Of a stretch of DNA of 64,000 nt, positions 57,089 through 64,000 are shown piece after piece (the stretch's first letter is position 1; every line of letters starts with the position of its first letter). Origin of the DNA: Citrobacter braakii (lineage in GTDB: Bacteria > Pseudomonadota > Gammaproteobacteria > Enterobacterales > Enterobacteriaceae); NCBI RefSeq assembly GCF_002075345.1, contig NZ_NAEW01000004.1, positions 415,430 to 479,429 on the forward strand, written 5' to 3'. The notes below the pieces were generated by a model. That model did not search any database, had not been told where the DNA came from, and was given only the letters and a program-made list of their open reading frames with translations. A program made the position numbers and the translations under genes.

Positions 57089-57557
57089 AATTTCACCTAT
57101 CAAGAGTATATAACCCTGTATTTATTATGGAGTCGACACTTAATAAATTTATCTCACTGGCTGGTTATTAATTGCAATTAGTAATTCTTTAGCTGAAAGA
57201 ACTTATTCTTTAGAAATATCTCTTTTATGTCACCGCAACATAGGTGGTGGCGAAGGAACATCCAGTTAGATGCACTTCTTTAAAATTGCCACCATATTAT
57301 GGCTTCAACTGGATATAAAACCTGTCACGTATCATGGCGAACATGACGTTATAGCCCAATTCATTAGAGCAATAAACCACAAACATTAAATTATCAATAT
57401 TTTACTCTGTAAAAATAGTAAATTTAGATATTAGCTCTTTGGCGTTTTGAGAAGGCTGACACAAAGAAAGCGTGTTTGAAGGTTGGAGATTTTTTTATCG
57501 AGTAGAGACCGACCATTGACACCCTCAAACTGAAATATTTTGTGAGGGGAATGAAAC
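57089..57557. other. Upstream region of the biosynthetic series
   Basis: These 469 AT-rich bases hold the leftward promoter for the ligase-NRPS series. A TATACT hexamer occurs at 57105-57110 on the minus strand, but no matching -35 element and no good Fur box are seen, which fits a promoter that needs the AraC-type activator. IS5-type debris begins at about 57540. Confidence 0.45.
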
Positions 57558-58180
57558 GTGAACAAGCACGAAACGGAGAAGCGCCGGATGTGGTGCAAAC
57601 TGCGTCTGGCGGCGGGCACAGATACGCATGAGATAGTTAGCGGCGACCTGATATTGAACAACATTACGAATACACAGGCGTGGCTGGGATTCATGAGCCA
57701 GACGTACCGGCGGATAAGGAGGTACTGGCAGACCCAGCCTGTGATGTTTGCTATTGAGACGACGGCCTGAATAAGAAGAAATTTAAGCAAGTTAGCCAGT
57801 CGCTTAGAGAGGCAGTTTACTAGCTGTTGGCGATATACCCTGAACTGAATCAGGTGGTGGCATACCAACGGCTGACGGGCAACAACAAGTCATGGAAAAA
57901 TGTGAAATCACCTGTATGAGACGACAATAACTCAGTCCGGCGCATTGACGCACGGCAAAACTAGTTGACGTCTAATACACCTGCTTTCAGTGGAGGAAAC
58001 TGTGATGTTGCGGGCAAGGAATGTGTGTGAAAGAAGGCTAACGATTCAGAATTATGATGCGCTGATGGGCTTGTTAATGGCGTTAGTGAAAGTGTTAAAT
58101 ATTAGGACGTTATTGGTTTGCCGCACAGCGTGCGCATTGTCTGAGAGGTATGGGGCCAGCTTAGCTGCTCCTCAAAATTT
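57558..58180 (+). pseudogene. Degenerate IS5-family (IS903-like) transposase
   Basis: Fragments in several frames resemble IS903-type transposase. The first reads RRMWCKLRLAAGTDTHEIVS, near the family's RRVWRKLHLAVDTNTHEI. A later frame at about 57850-57900 reads VVAYQRLTGNNKSWK, like the QAVAYQRMTG segment, and one near 58060-58100 resembles the end. Stops and frameshifts are numerous and no terminal inverted repeats are intact, so it is long dead. It separates the NRPS series from its regulator. Confidence 0.7.
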
Positions 58181-58201
58181 ATTTATTCAAAAAAGTCAGT
58201 A

Positions 58202-58255
58202 TTGACATATTTTTACAACTCCCCTAAATTGTTAATGATAATCAATATCATTAAC
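58202..58255 (+). promoter_or_regulatory. Fur-controlled promoter of the AraC-type regulator
   Basis: TTGACA (58202-58207) and TAAATT (58225-58230) are 17 bases apart. GTTAATGATAATCAATATCATTAAC (58231-58255) is a near-perfect palindrome that contains overlapping Fur-box units and covers the predicted start of transcription. Iron-loaded Fur should shut off the regulator gene that follows. Confidence 0.85.
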
Positions 58256-58299
58256 AGGTTCTAAAGAAATCGCTTAAACAGAACATGGAGGTTAGTGGA

Positions 58300-59169
58300 A
58301 TGCTCATGGAGAAGCAGAAAATCGTGCTTGAAGGTGAAATTTCGCTCATAAGTGGTTCGATTTTTTGCCCGGTTCGTCCGGTCTGGCAGGATGAGTCTCT
58401 CTCCCACGGTCTAAAAGTTATCATCATTGAAAAGGGAGAGCTCCTGTGTCGTTTCCCTGGACAGAAAGAACAACATATCAAGGGACCTGCACTCTGCGCA
58501 GTGTGGAATCAGGATAGTGCTGAGGCTAGTCAGTGCTTTATTCCCGGAACAAGTTTACATTACACCTCTATTATTCTTTCTACCAATATGCTTCTTAAAC
58601 ATCCTTGTGCAGATGTTACTGACAAACTAAGCGCTGGGATGCATCTCGCTCTTTCTGCAACTCCCAGAATGCAGGTTCAGACGGTTCCTAAAGTGTTTAG
58701 TGACTTACAGGCGCAGCTTTTTACCAGTCCACTGCAGGGGATTTCCCGGCAACTTTATTTAACCGGAAAGGCTCTTGAGATTGTAGCCTACACCCTTGAT
58801 AGTATGACTCTAACAAAGGGAAAAGGGGAAAGTTCAATGCCCCGCCTTATAACTGCGGAAATTGCCCGTCTGCATGATGTGAAAGTTTTGTTGGCCGAGC
58901 GCCTTAACGCACCTCCATCCATTCATGAGCTAAGTGTCATGGTGAGTATGAATACACGTAAACTGACGGTCGGTTTCCGGCAGCTTTTTGGCCAGAGTAT
59001 CCATGAATATTTGCATACGCTTCGACTGGAAACTGCCTGGCGTATGCTGTCGACAGGGGAATATAATGTCTCTTATGTGGCCTATCATATAGGTTACACG
59101 CCAGCTCACTTATCTGTGGCATTTCGTAAAAAGTACGGATATTCTCCAAAGGTATTACGCTATAAATGA
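58300..59169 (+). CDS. AraC-family regulator, PchR/YbtA-like
   Basis: A 289-residue regulator with an N-terminal ligand/dimer domain and a C-terminal pair of helix-turn-helices (about residues 190-289). The first HTH is PSIHELSVMVSMNTRKLTVG and the second has NVSYVAYHIGYTPAHLSVAF followed by RKKYGYSPK. PchR and YbtA respond to their ferri-siderophore and switch on biosynthesis and receptor genes, so the same is inferred here. The start at 58300 has GGAGG eight bases before it; the ATG at 58285 overlaps that ribosome site. A Fur box precedes it. Confidence 0.9.
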   Translation: MLMEKQKIVLEGEISLISGSIFCPVRPVWQDESLSHGLKVIIIEKGELLCRFPGQKEQHIKGPALCAVWNQDSAEASQCFIPGTSLHYTSIILSTNMLLKHPCADVTDKLSAGMHLALSATPRMQVQTVPKVFSDLQAQLFTSPLQGISRQLYLTGKALEIVAYTLDSMTLTKGKGESSMPRLITAEIARLHDVKVLLAERLNAPPSIHELSVMVSMNTRKLTVGFRQLFGQSIHEYLHTLRLETAWRMLSTGEYNVSYVAYHIGYTPAHLSVAFRKKYGYSPKVLRYK

Positions 59170-59471
59170 TGATTCATAAATCTGATCTTCCACAACAATG
59201 TGATTATATAATTTTTCTGTTTTAGTGATTCCTGTCTTGGTTGTCTCTCTTTTCTTTCACTAACAAAAGCCTTGTTTCTGGGGGCGTCAACTGTAACCTT
59301 ACCAAGCCCCTCGTAACCGTTTTATTGAATTAATGCCCCAGTGTATCGTTTTGTTAACAGTGCTGTTTGGTTCCTTAAAGGACCATCGAGGTGATTGGCC
59401 CCTATATTTCCATACAATTTTTATCACTTAACCCATTACTGGTTCGTCGCTGTTACCAACGGTGCAAAACT
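59170..59471. other. Gap between regulator and ISL3 remnant
   Basis: No gene or RNA can be supported in these 302 bases. The composition is AT-rich, like the siderophore cargo. Confidence 0.5.
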
Positions 59472-59559
59472 GGGTCTTCCGCAACTTGGGGGGAGATTTT
59501 CATGCCAGAGGACTCATTACCCGTCGCCTCAGTAGCTCGAACCCGGCCCGACCATACAT

Positions 59560-59583
59560 CTGACGTTTCAACTGACGTTTCAA
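59560..59583. repeat. 12-base tandem duplication in the ISL3 remnant
   Basis: CTGACGTTTCAA occurs twice in a row. On the coding (minus) strand it adds four residues in frame, giving LKRQLKRQ. Confidence 0.9.
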
Positions 59584-59698
59584 CATCTTCAGGCGATTTA
59601 CATGTCCCTCAACAACACCATTACTCCAGCTAGGGGTGATGGCTTCACATATTGCCGCCGTATCGGTTTCCATCCCTGTACGTATTCTGGCAAAGATG

Positions 59699-59726
59699 AA
59701 CGGTGATTCCCGAACGGTGATTCCCG
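59699..59726. repeat. 14-base tandem duplication in the ISL3 remnant
   Basis: AACGGTGATTCCCG occurs twice in a row and shifts the transposase reading frame. Confidence 0.9.
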
Positions 59727-59959
59727 AGAATGACCGGTCACGCCAGGCCAGAATACGCCCCCTGCGGCTACACGCTGAAGTTCTGTTGAACCACTTTCGC
59801 TGACTCGGGTGAACCACCTGTTTAGCTGTGGTTTATTTTTGGTTTTCAGGATCTGGTAGAACTCGAGTGCCAGTTGCTGTGCTATTTTCAGTTGTGGCTC
59901 TTTTTCACACATCAGACTAATAAAACTGGAAGCGTAATTTTCTTCACCTCTGATGATTC

Positions 59960-59981
59960 GCCAGGGCATCGCCAGGGCATC
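59960..59981. repeat. 11-base tandem duplication in the ISL3 remnant
   Basis: GCCAGGGCATC occurs twice in a row and shifts the transposase reading frame between the two long fragments. Confidence 0.9.
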
Positions 59982-60716
59982 AGCCAGCGACTCGCTCGGG
60001 AAGCGGAAGGGAGGCGGGCGATGGCAGTAACCAGCGGGAGCCAGCCTTTACGCCATCTGGCAACGGTGTCCCTGACGATGGTTTCACTGCCTGTAAACCC
60101 CTTCGCCACCATTTCTCGCCATATCTGACTGGCATTGTGGTTTCCGCTTTCGCGCTGTTCTTCAAGCCAGCCCTTCCATGGATCCAGAAGTCCCCGTTTT
60201 GGTGGACGGGTTGACATTTCGGGGAATGTCCCGGATTGTACCCATCGACTTATCGTCACCCGGGATAATCCGGTGATGCGGGATATTTCCCTGAACCCGC
60301 ATCCTTTATTATGCAGGGCCATAACTTCGTCCACCGTTGATGTCGTTTTTTGCGGGTCTGCTGTTTCAGCCGTTCCGGGCGACGGATTGATGATAGTGTC
60401 TCTACTAGCGTTTGACTCTGTTGATTTTTTTGGCGACAGTTCACTGGCAACAAGACGTATCAAAGGCATATATCTGTACATCATCCGTTCGGGCGCATCA
60501 CCAATATTTTTCAGCAGATGCCAGCGGTCTGCCACCTGCCTTGCCTGAGGTGCGCCTTCCCTGGCAGCCATAGCATAGATGCCACCGCGATCCCGTGATA
60601 CTACCTGTATCTCAGGATATTTTCTGAACCAGGATGCCAGTGTGAGAACCTCGTACATGGTCTCTTAAGTATCAGCTAAGTTACTAGTTAATGGGGCAAG
60701 GGAATGAGGTTATTGT

Positions 60717-61430
60717 TCAGGCAATGAGCGTTATAACCCTTCCGTTTGAGAAGGAGTAATACCCCGTAATTTTTAATCCCTTAACTCGGTTGGGAGTGAG
60801 AGTTTTAGTCAGTTCTATGGTAATCTTCTGATTTAAAGAATCTATTTTACAAACTTTGGCAGCGTCAAAATTAAAGAATCGGCCAACTTCGGGATAAAGT
60901 GCTTTAAACAAACTTTCTTTGGCTGAAAAGATGACTAACAGTGCGGTCGAGTAATCTATATCGCTAGTAGCAAGCAAGTTTAATTCATCAGTACATGCAA
61001 ATATGTGCACTGTCTCTTGCATGGTATCTTGAGACAAAACCTCAATGTCGATGCCGGGGATAAGATTCGACACGCTCGGAGAAACCACTGCCACAGCATA
61101 TTCATGAGTATGTGACAAACTTCCACACCATCCAGAAGGCCATACCGGAGATCCATCTGGCGATATGGTTGGTATTCTGTCACAACCGCCCATCAGTAAC
61201 ACTCTTTGCGCAGCATAACGTGCAGCGAGATATTCTGCCCTTCGTTTTACAACAGCCATGTTTAGCTTATGGGGGAATGGAATACCAAATTCTTCAAAGA
61301 GTCTGTCCTGATAATGATGAACGGAGAACGTTACAAGGCAATAACGCAAGGAGGGAAAATGACTAATCCATCCCAGATCGAGATGGCGAATAAAAGGTGG
61401 GTGCGAATCAGTAGTTATTGAAGTAAACAT
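60717..61430 (-). CDS. EntD-like 4'-phosphopantetheinyl transferase
   Basis: A 237-residue Sfp/EntD-type enzyme that moves phosphopantetheine from CoA to carrier-protein serines. Motifs: KRRAEYLAARYAAQ (about residues 60-75), WCGSLSHTHEYA, the metal-binding GIDIEV and FSAKESLFKALYP. The start is the ATG at 61430; a TTG at 61445 is possible, and neither has a strong ribosome site. It would activate the three carrier domains of the NRPSs and that of the EntB-like protein. An ISL3 remnant separates it from the regulator. A chromosomal EntD might be redundant with it. Confidence 0.93.
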   Translation of the reverse strand: MFTSITTDSHPPFIRHLDLGWISHFPSLRYCLVTFSVHHYQDRLFEEFGIPFPHKLNMAVVKRRAEYLAARYAAQRVLLMGGCDRIPTISPDGSPVWPSGWCGSLSHTHEYAVAVVSPSVSNLIPGIDIEVLSQDTMQETVHIFACTDELNLLATSDIDYSTALLVIFSAKESLFKALYPEVGRFFNFDAAKVCKIDSLNQKITIELTKTLTPNRVKGLKITGYYSFSNGRVITLIA

Positions 61431-61444
61431 ATCAGCGAGTACCA

Positions 61445-61476
61445 AAAAATCTGACTGGGGTCCGTCAGATTTTTAT
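61445..61476. terminator. Bidirectional terminator upstream of the PPTase gene
   Basis: AAAAATCTGAC and GTCAGATTTTT form a perfect 11-base stem with an 8-base loop. It occupies the same relative place as the terminator at 63754-63777 has beside the intact copy of the duplicated gene. Confidence 0.8.
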
Positions 61477-61488
61477 CATTTAGTAACG

Positions 61489-61640
61489 TTATGCAACCGG
61501 ATGCAGTAAATGTACGACTGGCCGATCAACTGCAACGGGTTCGTCAAACTGTACACATACATACTCAACCGCATGTTCTGTTCCACAACATCACAGTAGT
61601 CATTTTCAGTCAGTTGGCTGATATCCTCCCCCCGTATCTT
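61489..61640 (-). pseudogene. Degenerate copy of the backbone gene at 63792-64000
   Basis: The sequence aligns with 63792-63930 at roughly three quarters identity by eye, with a net 5-base insertion that breaks the frame. Shared blocks include GGTTCGTCAAACTG, ACTCAACCGC and GATATCCTCC. The intact copy encodes EDIDHLTAKDYGDVV and this one EDISQLTENDYCDVV. Together the two copies flank the MFS exporter gene as direct repeats about 2.3 kb apart. Confidence 0.85.
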
Positions 61641-61657
61641 CCCCGGACCGATGCCAT

Positions 61658-61870
61658 CCACAAAAAATACCCTCTCATATTTGTACTTTTATTAGTGGCC
61701 ATGAGCCAGATATTAATGAAGAACAGGCAAAAGGCTGGGAAGTATGGAGCGAAACTGGATTTACTCTTGATATTTTTTCTGGGGGACATTTTTATTTCAA
61801 TCAATGCCCCCAAATTTTTATCAAAAAATTAATTACACATCTGAGACAAATCATGCAAAAAACTATTTGA
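61658..61870 (+). pseudogene. C-terminal fragment of a type II thioesterase
   Basis: The + strand frame ending in TGA at 61868-61870 reads FISGHEPDINEEQAKGWEVW, then SETGFTLDIFSGGHFYF. This is the acid (E/D-P-D) to GGHFYF histidine region of type II thioesterases; compare the intact GESDSEV and PGDHFYL of the thioesterase at 44823-45572. The upstream three quarters, including the GxSxG nucleophile, are absent. It overlaps the end of the convergent MFS gene by eight bases. Confidence 0.78.
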
Positions 61871-63368
61871 CAGGCCGAAGCAACCACAAACAGCCTGCAG
61901 CAGCCAGTATACTGGTTGCACCAGCAATAATAAACAATAAATTCAGGGCATCACTCCATGCCTGACGAGCTTGAACAAGTAATATGGGATGTCCGTTAAG
62001 CATATTCATCTGTCCCCGGGCAAGAGATTGTAAAAGAAATTCTGGATCCACAACTCCCTGCAATCTTAGTACTTCTGGTGGTAATTCATAAGACAAATAT
62101 TGAGTCAATAAAAAACCAAAAATCGCGACACCTGTAGAAGTTCCTAAAGGGAAAAATGTATTTGCAGTACCAGATGCCATCCCAGCCTGTTTAACAGGAA
62201 CGACACTTACTGCCAAATCCATAAGATGAGGCATTATCATTCCCGTGCCAATTCCCATCAATATCATCAGTGGTAAAATAGATATCCAGTCACTATCAGG
62301 TTTTATATTGCTACAAACAAAAAGCCCAGATGATACAATAAACATACCGCCTGCAAGTAATACCCGCGGCTGTATATGTTTCCCTGACACCCCACTAAAT
62401 ATCGCTGCAACAACCATAATAATTGACTGAATGAAGAAAATAGAGCCAATCTGCAATGGAGAATACCCTAACATCCCACTTAACCAAAAAATGATGAAGG
62501 GCATAAGACCAAAACTAAAAACACGACCAGCAAAACTTAATAATATTGCGCCGAGAAAAGCCTGTATACGAAACAGCTTAAGATTTAATAAAGCACCGTC
62601 CCCCCGTCTCCACTCATTAAGTATAAATAGTACAGATGTTATGCAGCCAACAATAAAAGTAATATATACAATCGCATGCCTGCTCCCAACAGAAGGGAAA
62701 GTAATAACCGAATAATTAAGACAAAAGAGTGCGACCGTTATCAGAGATGCTCCCATTAAATCCAGTGGATGCCGGGGAACATCAGGAGGGTATTCGGTCA
62801 CCTTTTTAAAAGTAAAAATAATAATAAGTACACCTATCGGTACATTTATAGCAAATAACCACGACCAACTGGCAAACTGGATTAACACCCCTCCAATTAA
62901 AGGACCTACCGCAGCGGAAAAAGCACTTCCAGCAGCAAACAGCCCCATGGAAAAAGTCCGTACTCCTGGTGGTTCGCCTTCACAGGCACCTGCGATCAGT
63001 GCCGGTGCAGTCCCAAAAACCATAGCCCCTCCAATTCCCTGGATTATCCTGGCAATTATTAGAATATCTGCATGAACAGAAAGAGCACAGGCAAGCGATG
63101 ACACTGTAAAAACCACCATTCCAACGATAAAAATTCGTCTTCTGCCTAACCGATCAGATAATGATCCTGATAGTAACAAAAAAGCAGCAAAGCTAAGCGT
63201 ATAACCATTTATAACCCATTGCAGATGAGCCAAATCAGTTTGAAGCCTTTGCCCCATACTTGGTAACGCTACATTAACCACTGTAATATCAAGGGTCATG
63301 ACAGCTGCACTCAAAGCCGCAACAAATGTAGTCCAGTTACGATTAGTTTTCCGATCACTCTGCACCAT
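61863..63368 (-). CDS. MFS exporter, 14-TM DHA2 (EmrB/QacA) family
   Basis: A 501-residue inner-membrane antiporter with about 14 hydrophobic segments. Family motifs: D1 TLDITVVNVALP (about residues 25-36), motif A GSLSDRLGRRRIF, and motif C AAGSAFSAAVGPLIGG. A strong Fur box lies about 45 bases before the start, so it is iron-regulated. That control and its place next to the PPTase suggest siderophore export, a role played by EntS, a 12-TM MFS protein, for enterobactin. Drug efflux cannot be excluded. It lies between direct repeats and may have arrived separately from the NRPS series. Confidence 0.85.
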   Translation of the reverse strand: MVQSDRKTNRNWTTFVAALSAAVMTLDITVVNVALPSMGQRLQTDLAHLQWVINGYTLSFAAFLLLSGSLSDRLGRRRIFIVGMVVFTVSSLACALSVHADILIIARIIQGIGGAMVFGTAPALIAGACEGEPPGVRTFSMGLFAAGSAFSAAVGPLIGGVLIQFASWSWLFAINVPIGVLIIIFTFKKVTEYPPDVPRHPLDLMGASLITVALFCLNYSVITFPSVGSRHAIVYITFIVGCITSVLFILNEWRRGDGALLNLKLFRIQAFLGAILLSFAGRVFSFGLMPFIIFWLSGMLGYSPLQIGSIFFIQSIIMVVAAIFSGVSGKHIQPRVLLAGGMFIVSSGLFVCSNIKPDSDWISILPLMILMGIGTGMIMPHLMDLAVSVVPVKQAGMASGTANTFFPLGTSTGVAIFGFLLTQYLSYELPPEVLRLQGVVDPEFLLQSLARGQMNMLNGHPILLVQARQAWSDALNLLFIIAGATSILAAAGCLWLLRPVK

Positions 63369-63411
63369 CAGGTCACCATTACTATCCCATCACCTCATTA
63401 ATTAAAACAAG

Positions 63412-63436
63412 AATGATATTGATTATCTTTATCATT
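63412..63436 (-). promoter_or_regulatory. Fur box upstream of the MFS exporter
   Basis: AATGATATTGATTATCTTTATCATT is a near-palindrome containing a 13-of-15 match to the 7-1-7 Fur site and an overlapping second unit. It lies 44-68 bases before the exporter start codon. Confidence 0.82.
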
Positions 63437-63746
63437 TAGTTACGATATTGTTATACATAATATTCTGTTGTCAGGCAAGCATCACAGGTTTGATATTCTT
63501 GAAGATAATCATAGTTCCAGCCCACATATTGACTGGGACTGAGAATTTACAGTAAACATTAACGTCAGTTCAGACCTTGTTATTGGCTTGTTCCAGTAAA
63601 CGCTTACCAATACCGGTACAATTACTTGCGTGTAATAGATTTCTCCGACAATAGCCGATGCTTTTCCTCATTCTGTCGGCCAGATGCGGAAAATGTGATT
63701 ACCGTCACTACCAAGCCATCCAGCATTAAATACATCAGCCCTGCAT
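63437..63746. other. Non-coding stretch at the right cargo edge
   Basis: I see no supported gene in these 310 bases. They mark the change from AT-rich cargo to the GC-richer island backbone. Confidence 0.5.
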
Positions 63747-63749
63747 AAA

Positions 63750-63778
63750 AAAACTGGCGGGATACCCGCCAGTTTTTA
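63750..63778. terminator. Terminator after the right-end backbone gene
   Basis: CTGGCGGG and CCCGCCAG form a perfect stem around ATA, with A-tracts and T-tracts on the two sides. It works in both directions. Confidence 0.9.
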
Positions 63779-63791
63779 TTTTTATACCAGA

Positions 63792-64000
63792 TTATGCGGC
63801 CAGACGCGGTAACTGCGCGACGGGCCGGTCGACTGCAGCAGGTTCGTCAAACTGCTCACGCACCCACTCAACCGCCTGCCCCACAACATCACCGTAATCC
63901 TTCGCCGTCAGGTGGTCGATATCCTCCACCTCTGTGTCTACCCGGAACGAGGCCATCTGCACGCCATTCCTGTAGTACACATTCGCCACAAACTGCACCG
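63792..64000 (-). CDS. Small backbone protein of unknown function, partial
   Basis: At least 68 residues on the minus strand, rich in acidic residues, with the core DTEVEDIDHLTAKDYGDVVG. The first in-window start is GTG at 63998, but the frame may extend past the window edge. I do not recognise the family. A degenerate second copy lies at 61489-61640. Its GC content is like that of the island backbone. Confidence 0.65.
   Translation of the reverse strand, partial: VQFVANVYYRNGVQMASFRVDTEVEDIDHLTAKDYGDVVGQAVEWVREQFDEPAAVDRPVAQLPRLAA

Larger units (their letters stand above)
59472..60658 (-). pseudogene. Truncated, frameshifted ISL3-family transposase
   Basis: The minus strand encodes most of an ISL3-type DDE transposase. 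The segment at 60658-59980 has VVSRDRGGIYAMAAREGAPQ, then ARQVADRWHLLKN and a helix-turn-helix insert. After a frameshift comes LMPWRIIRGEENY, and the end reads WSNGVVEGHVNRLKMLKRQ and YGRAGFELLRRRV. The N-terminal zinc-finger part is missing beyond 60658. The left end GGGTCTTCCGCAACTTGGGGG (59472-59492) is ISL3-like, but no opposite inverted repeat is seen. Three short tandem duplications break or lengthen the frame. Confidence 0.85.
24082..64000. mobile_element. pheV-integrated genomic island (left end; right end outside the window)
   Basis: The island begins at the tRNA-Phe 3' end, with the integrase gene 190 bases away pointing towards the tRNA, the classic layout. Backbone genes (integrase, TraI_2-like protein, helicase, FlhDC-like regulators, MCP) occupy 24.3-34.5 kb and backbone resumes at about 63.7 kb. 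A siderophore cargo with IS debris lies between. I find no second copy of the tRNA 3' end before 64000, so the right attachment site is beyond the window. Conjugative ability cannot be judged because no type IV secretion genes are visible. Confidence 0.88.

Noticed and set aside
44643..57208. AACTTATTC shared by the regions before the receptor (44643-44651) and the ligase (57200-57208) as a regulator site
   Set aside because: Only nine bases match, and the orientation relative to the genes differs. In AT-rich DNA this is likely chance.
34858..63368. Yersiniabactin high-pathogenicity island
   Set aside because: There is no HMWP1-type polyketide module, no salicylate synthase (Irp9), no FyuA-like receptor and no Irp3-type reductase. 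The ABC pair alone is not specific.
61863..63368. EntS orthologue
   Set aside because: EntS is a 12-helix, roughly 416-residue MFS protein. This one has about 14 helices and DHA2 motifs, so it is a different family even if the role is similar.

Overview
The window is a piece of an Enterobacteriaceae chromosome followed by a large integrated element. Positions 1-24081 carry the conserved Escherichia/Salmonella/Citrobacter block galP-sprT-endA-rsmE-gshB-yqgE-ruvX, yggR, yggS-yggT-yggU-rdgB-hemW, ansB, yggN, yggL-trmB, mutY-yggX-mltC, nupG, speC, yqgA and a tRNA-Phe gene (pheV). The proteins are close to, but not identical with, those of E. coli K-12. A TRAP transporter operon sits between hemW and ansB, where K-12 has yggM as I recall it. 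REP/BIME elements are present. I infer a Citrobacter-like host, but the genus is not proven by the sequence.

At 24082 the chromosome is interrupted at the 3' end of pheV by an integrative element that runs off the right edge of the window. Its backbone (24.1-34.5 kb, and again from about 63.7 kb) holds a tyrosine integrase, a TraI_2-type relaxase-like protein that has lost its metal-binding motifs, a UvrD-like helicase, a small exported protein, a second flhD-flhC-like pair, a methyl-accepting chemotaxis protein without a sensor domain, a CaiF/GrlA-type regulator and several small backbone proteins. No type IV secretion genes are in view, so calling it a conjugative element is an inference.

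Cargo from 34.5 to 63.7 kb is an AT-richer siderophore locus bordered and interrupted by insertion-sequence debris (IS66-, IS5/IS903- and ISL3-type remnants). One long leftward gene series encodes an aryl-AMP ligase, two NRPSs (ArCP-Cy-A-PCP and Cy-A-MT-PCP-TE), a PchK-like thiazoline reductase, a type II thioesterase, a TonB-dependent receptor, a periplasmic binding protein, a FecCD permease and its ATPase, two YbtP/YbtQ (PchH/PchI)-like ABC proteins, and an EntB-like isochorismatase/ArCP. A PchR-like AraC regulator, an EntD-like phosphopantetheinyl transferase and a 14-TM MFS exporter lie to the right. Good Fur boxes precede the regulator and the exporter.

Read together, the genes predict a pyochelin-type siderophore: an aryl cap and two cysteines cyclised to thiazoline and N-methyl-thiazolidine. 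Two features set it apart from classical pyochelin and yersiniabactin. First, the cap should be 2,3-dihydroxybenzoate instead of salicylate, because an EntB homologue replaces the PchA/PchB genes and the ligase has a Ser at the DHB/salicylate-discriminating position. Second, the first NRPS lacks the embedded epimerase and the reductase is of the PchK rather than the PchG/Irp3 type, as in enantio-pyochelin loci. There is no entA or entC in the window, so DHB supply would depend on the host's own enterobactin genes. I do not recognise this combination as a described system, and it is the main discovery candidate of the window.
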